Below, piece after piece: positions 63,939 through 64,000 of a stretch of DNA of 64,000 nucleotides. This DNA comes from Rhizobium metallidurans (GTDB lineage: Bacteria; Pseudomonadota; Alphaproteobacteria; Rhizobiales; Rhizobiaceae). A program made the position numbers and the translations under genes. A model generated the notes under the pieces. That model was not told the origin of the DNA. It worked only from the letters and a program-made list of their open reading frames with translations, and ran no database searches. The stretch's first letter is position 1; each line of letters starts with the position of its first letter. The DNA lies in assembly GCF_014196505.1 (NCBI RefSeq), contig NZ_JACIDW010000008.1:1-64000 (forward strand), in the 5' to 3' direction.

Positions 63939-64000
63939 CCGACACAGCTTCGATCATGCACTTCTAAGTGCCGAACGTTGATTTTCCGTTTCAAGCCGGT

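Overview
The window looks like chromosome of a high-GC alphaproteobacterium of the Rhizobiales, most likely Rhizobiaceae (Rhizobium/Agrobacterium/Neorhizobium type). This rests on gene content and arrangement: a split C-P lyase locus with a DUF1045 gene, dapB-gpmA, glk-mgsA, yejABEF, pncB, and a BMP-family nucleoside transporter joined to cdd-deo genes. Rhizobial-style palindromic intergenic repeats point the same way. No 16S gene is present, so the genus is not resolved.

Layout. 1-700: end of a gene entering from the left (possibly IS110-like), a palindromic repeat and a gene-free stretch. 0.7-7.5 kb (minus): phosphonate importer phnCDEE, a DUF1045 2H phosphoesterase, phnM and phnN. 7.7-10.7 kb: NYN ribonuclease, rsgA, DMT exporter. 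10.7-16.2 kb (minus): phnGHIJKL plus a hexapeptide acetyltransferase, with the repressor gene phnF divergent. PhoB-like boxes precede both phn operons and a PhnF-like operator lies between phnF and phnG. No phnP is seen; the DUF1045 protein is the natural candidate for that step. 17.0-17.7 kb: a toxin-antitoxin pair. 17.8-23.8 kb (minus): gpmA, dapB, an MsbA-type ABC exporter, glk, mgsA, mepA. 24.1-30.8 kb: yejABEF, with a PIN-toxin/antitoxin pair wedged between yejE and yejF. 30.8-33.7 kb: hydroxyacid dehydrogenase, small membrane protein, pncB. 34.0-34.9 kb: a lower-GC CoiA-like gene.

35.04-50.05 kb is an integrated element of about 15 kb in the 3' end of tRNA-Ser(GGA), bounded by a 14-bp direct repeat. 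It carries a P4-type tyrosine integrase with tandem arm-type repeats near both ends, a DUF3800 cargo gene between duplicated gene ends, two related AlpA-like regulators, and a fused primase-polymerase/RepA-helicase. A dense array of 11 TGCGCA-type repeats directly behind the helicase gene looks like a replication origin. There are also terminase-small-subunit-like and HGG-motif proteins, two long proteins resembling phage DNA-ejection proteins, a tiny possible holin, and a serine recombinase. There is no capsid, portal, large terminase or tail gene. I read it as a phage-satellite-like (or strongly reduced prophage-like) element with its own replicon; this is the most interesting part of the window.

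50.3-62.6 kb is nucleoside uptake and salvage: BMP binding protein, ATPase and two permeases, then cdd, PNP, deoC and deoA on plus, and upp, add and deoB on minus. An aspartic protease gene lies between the two blocks. The window ends with two TadE-like pilus pseudopilin genes.
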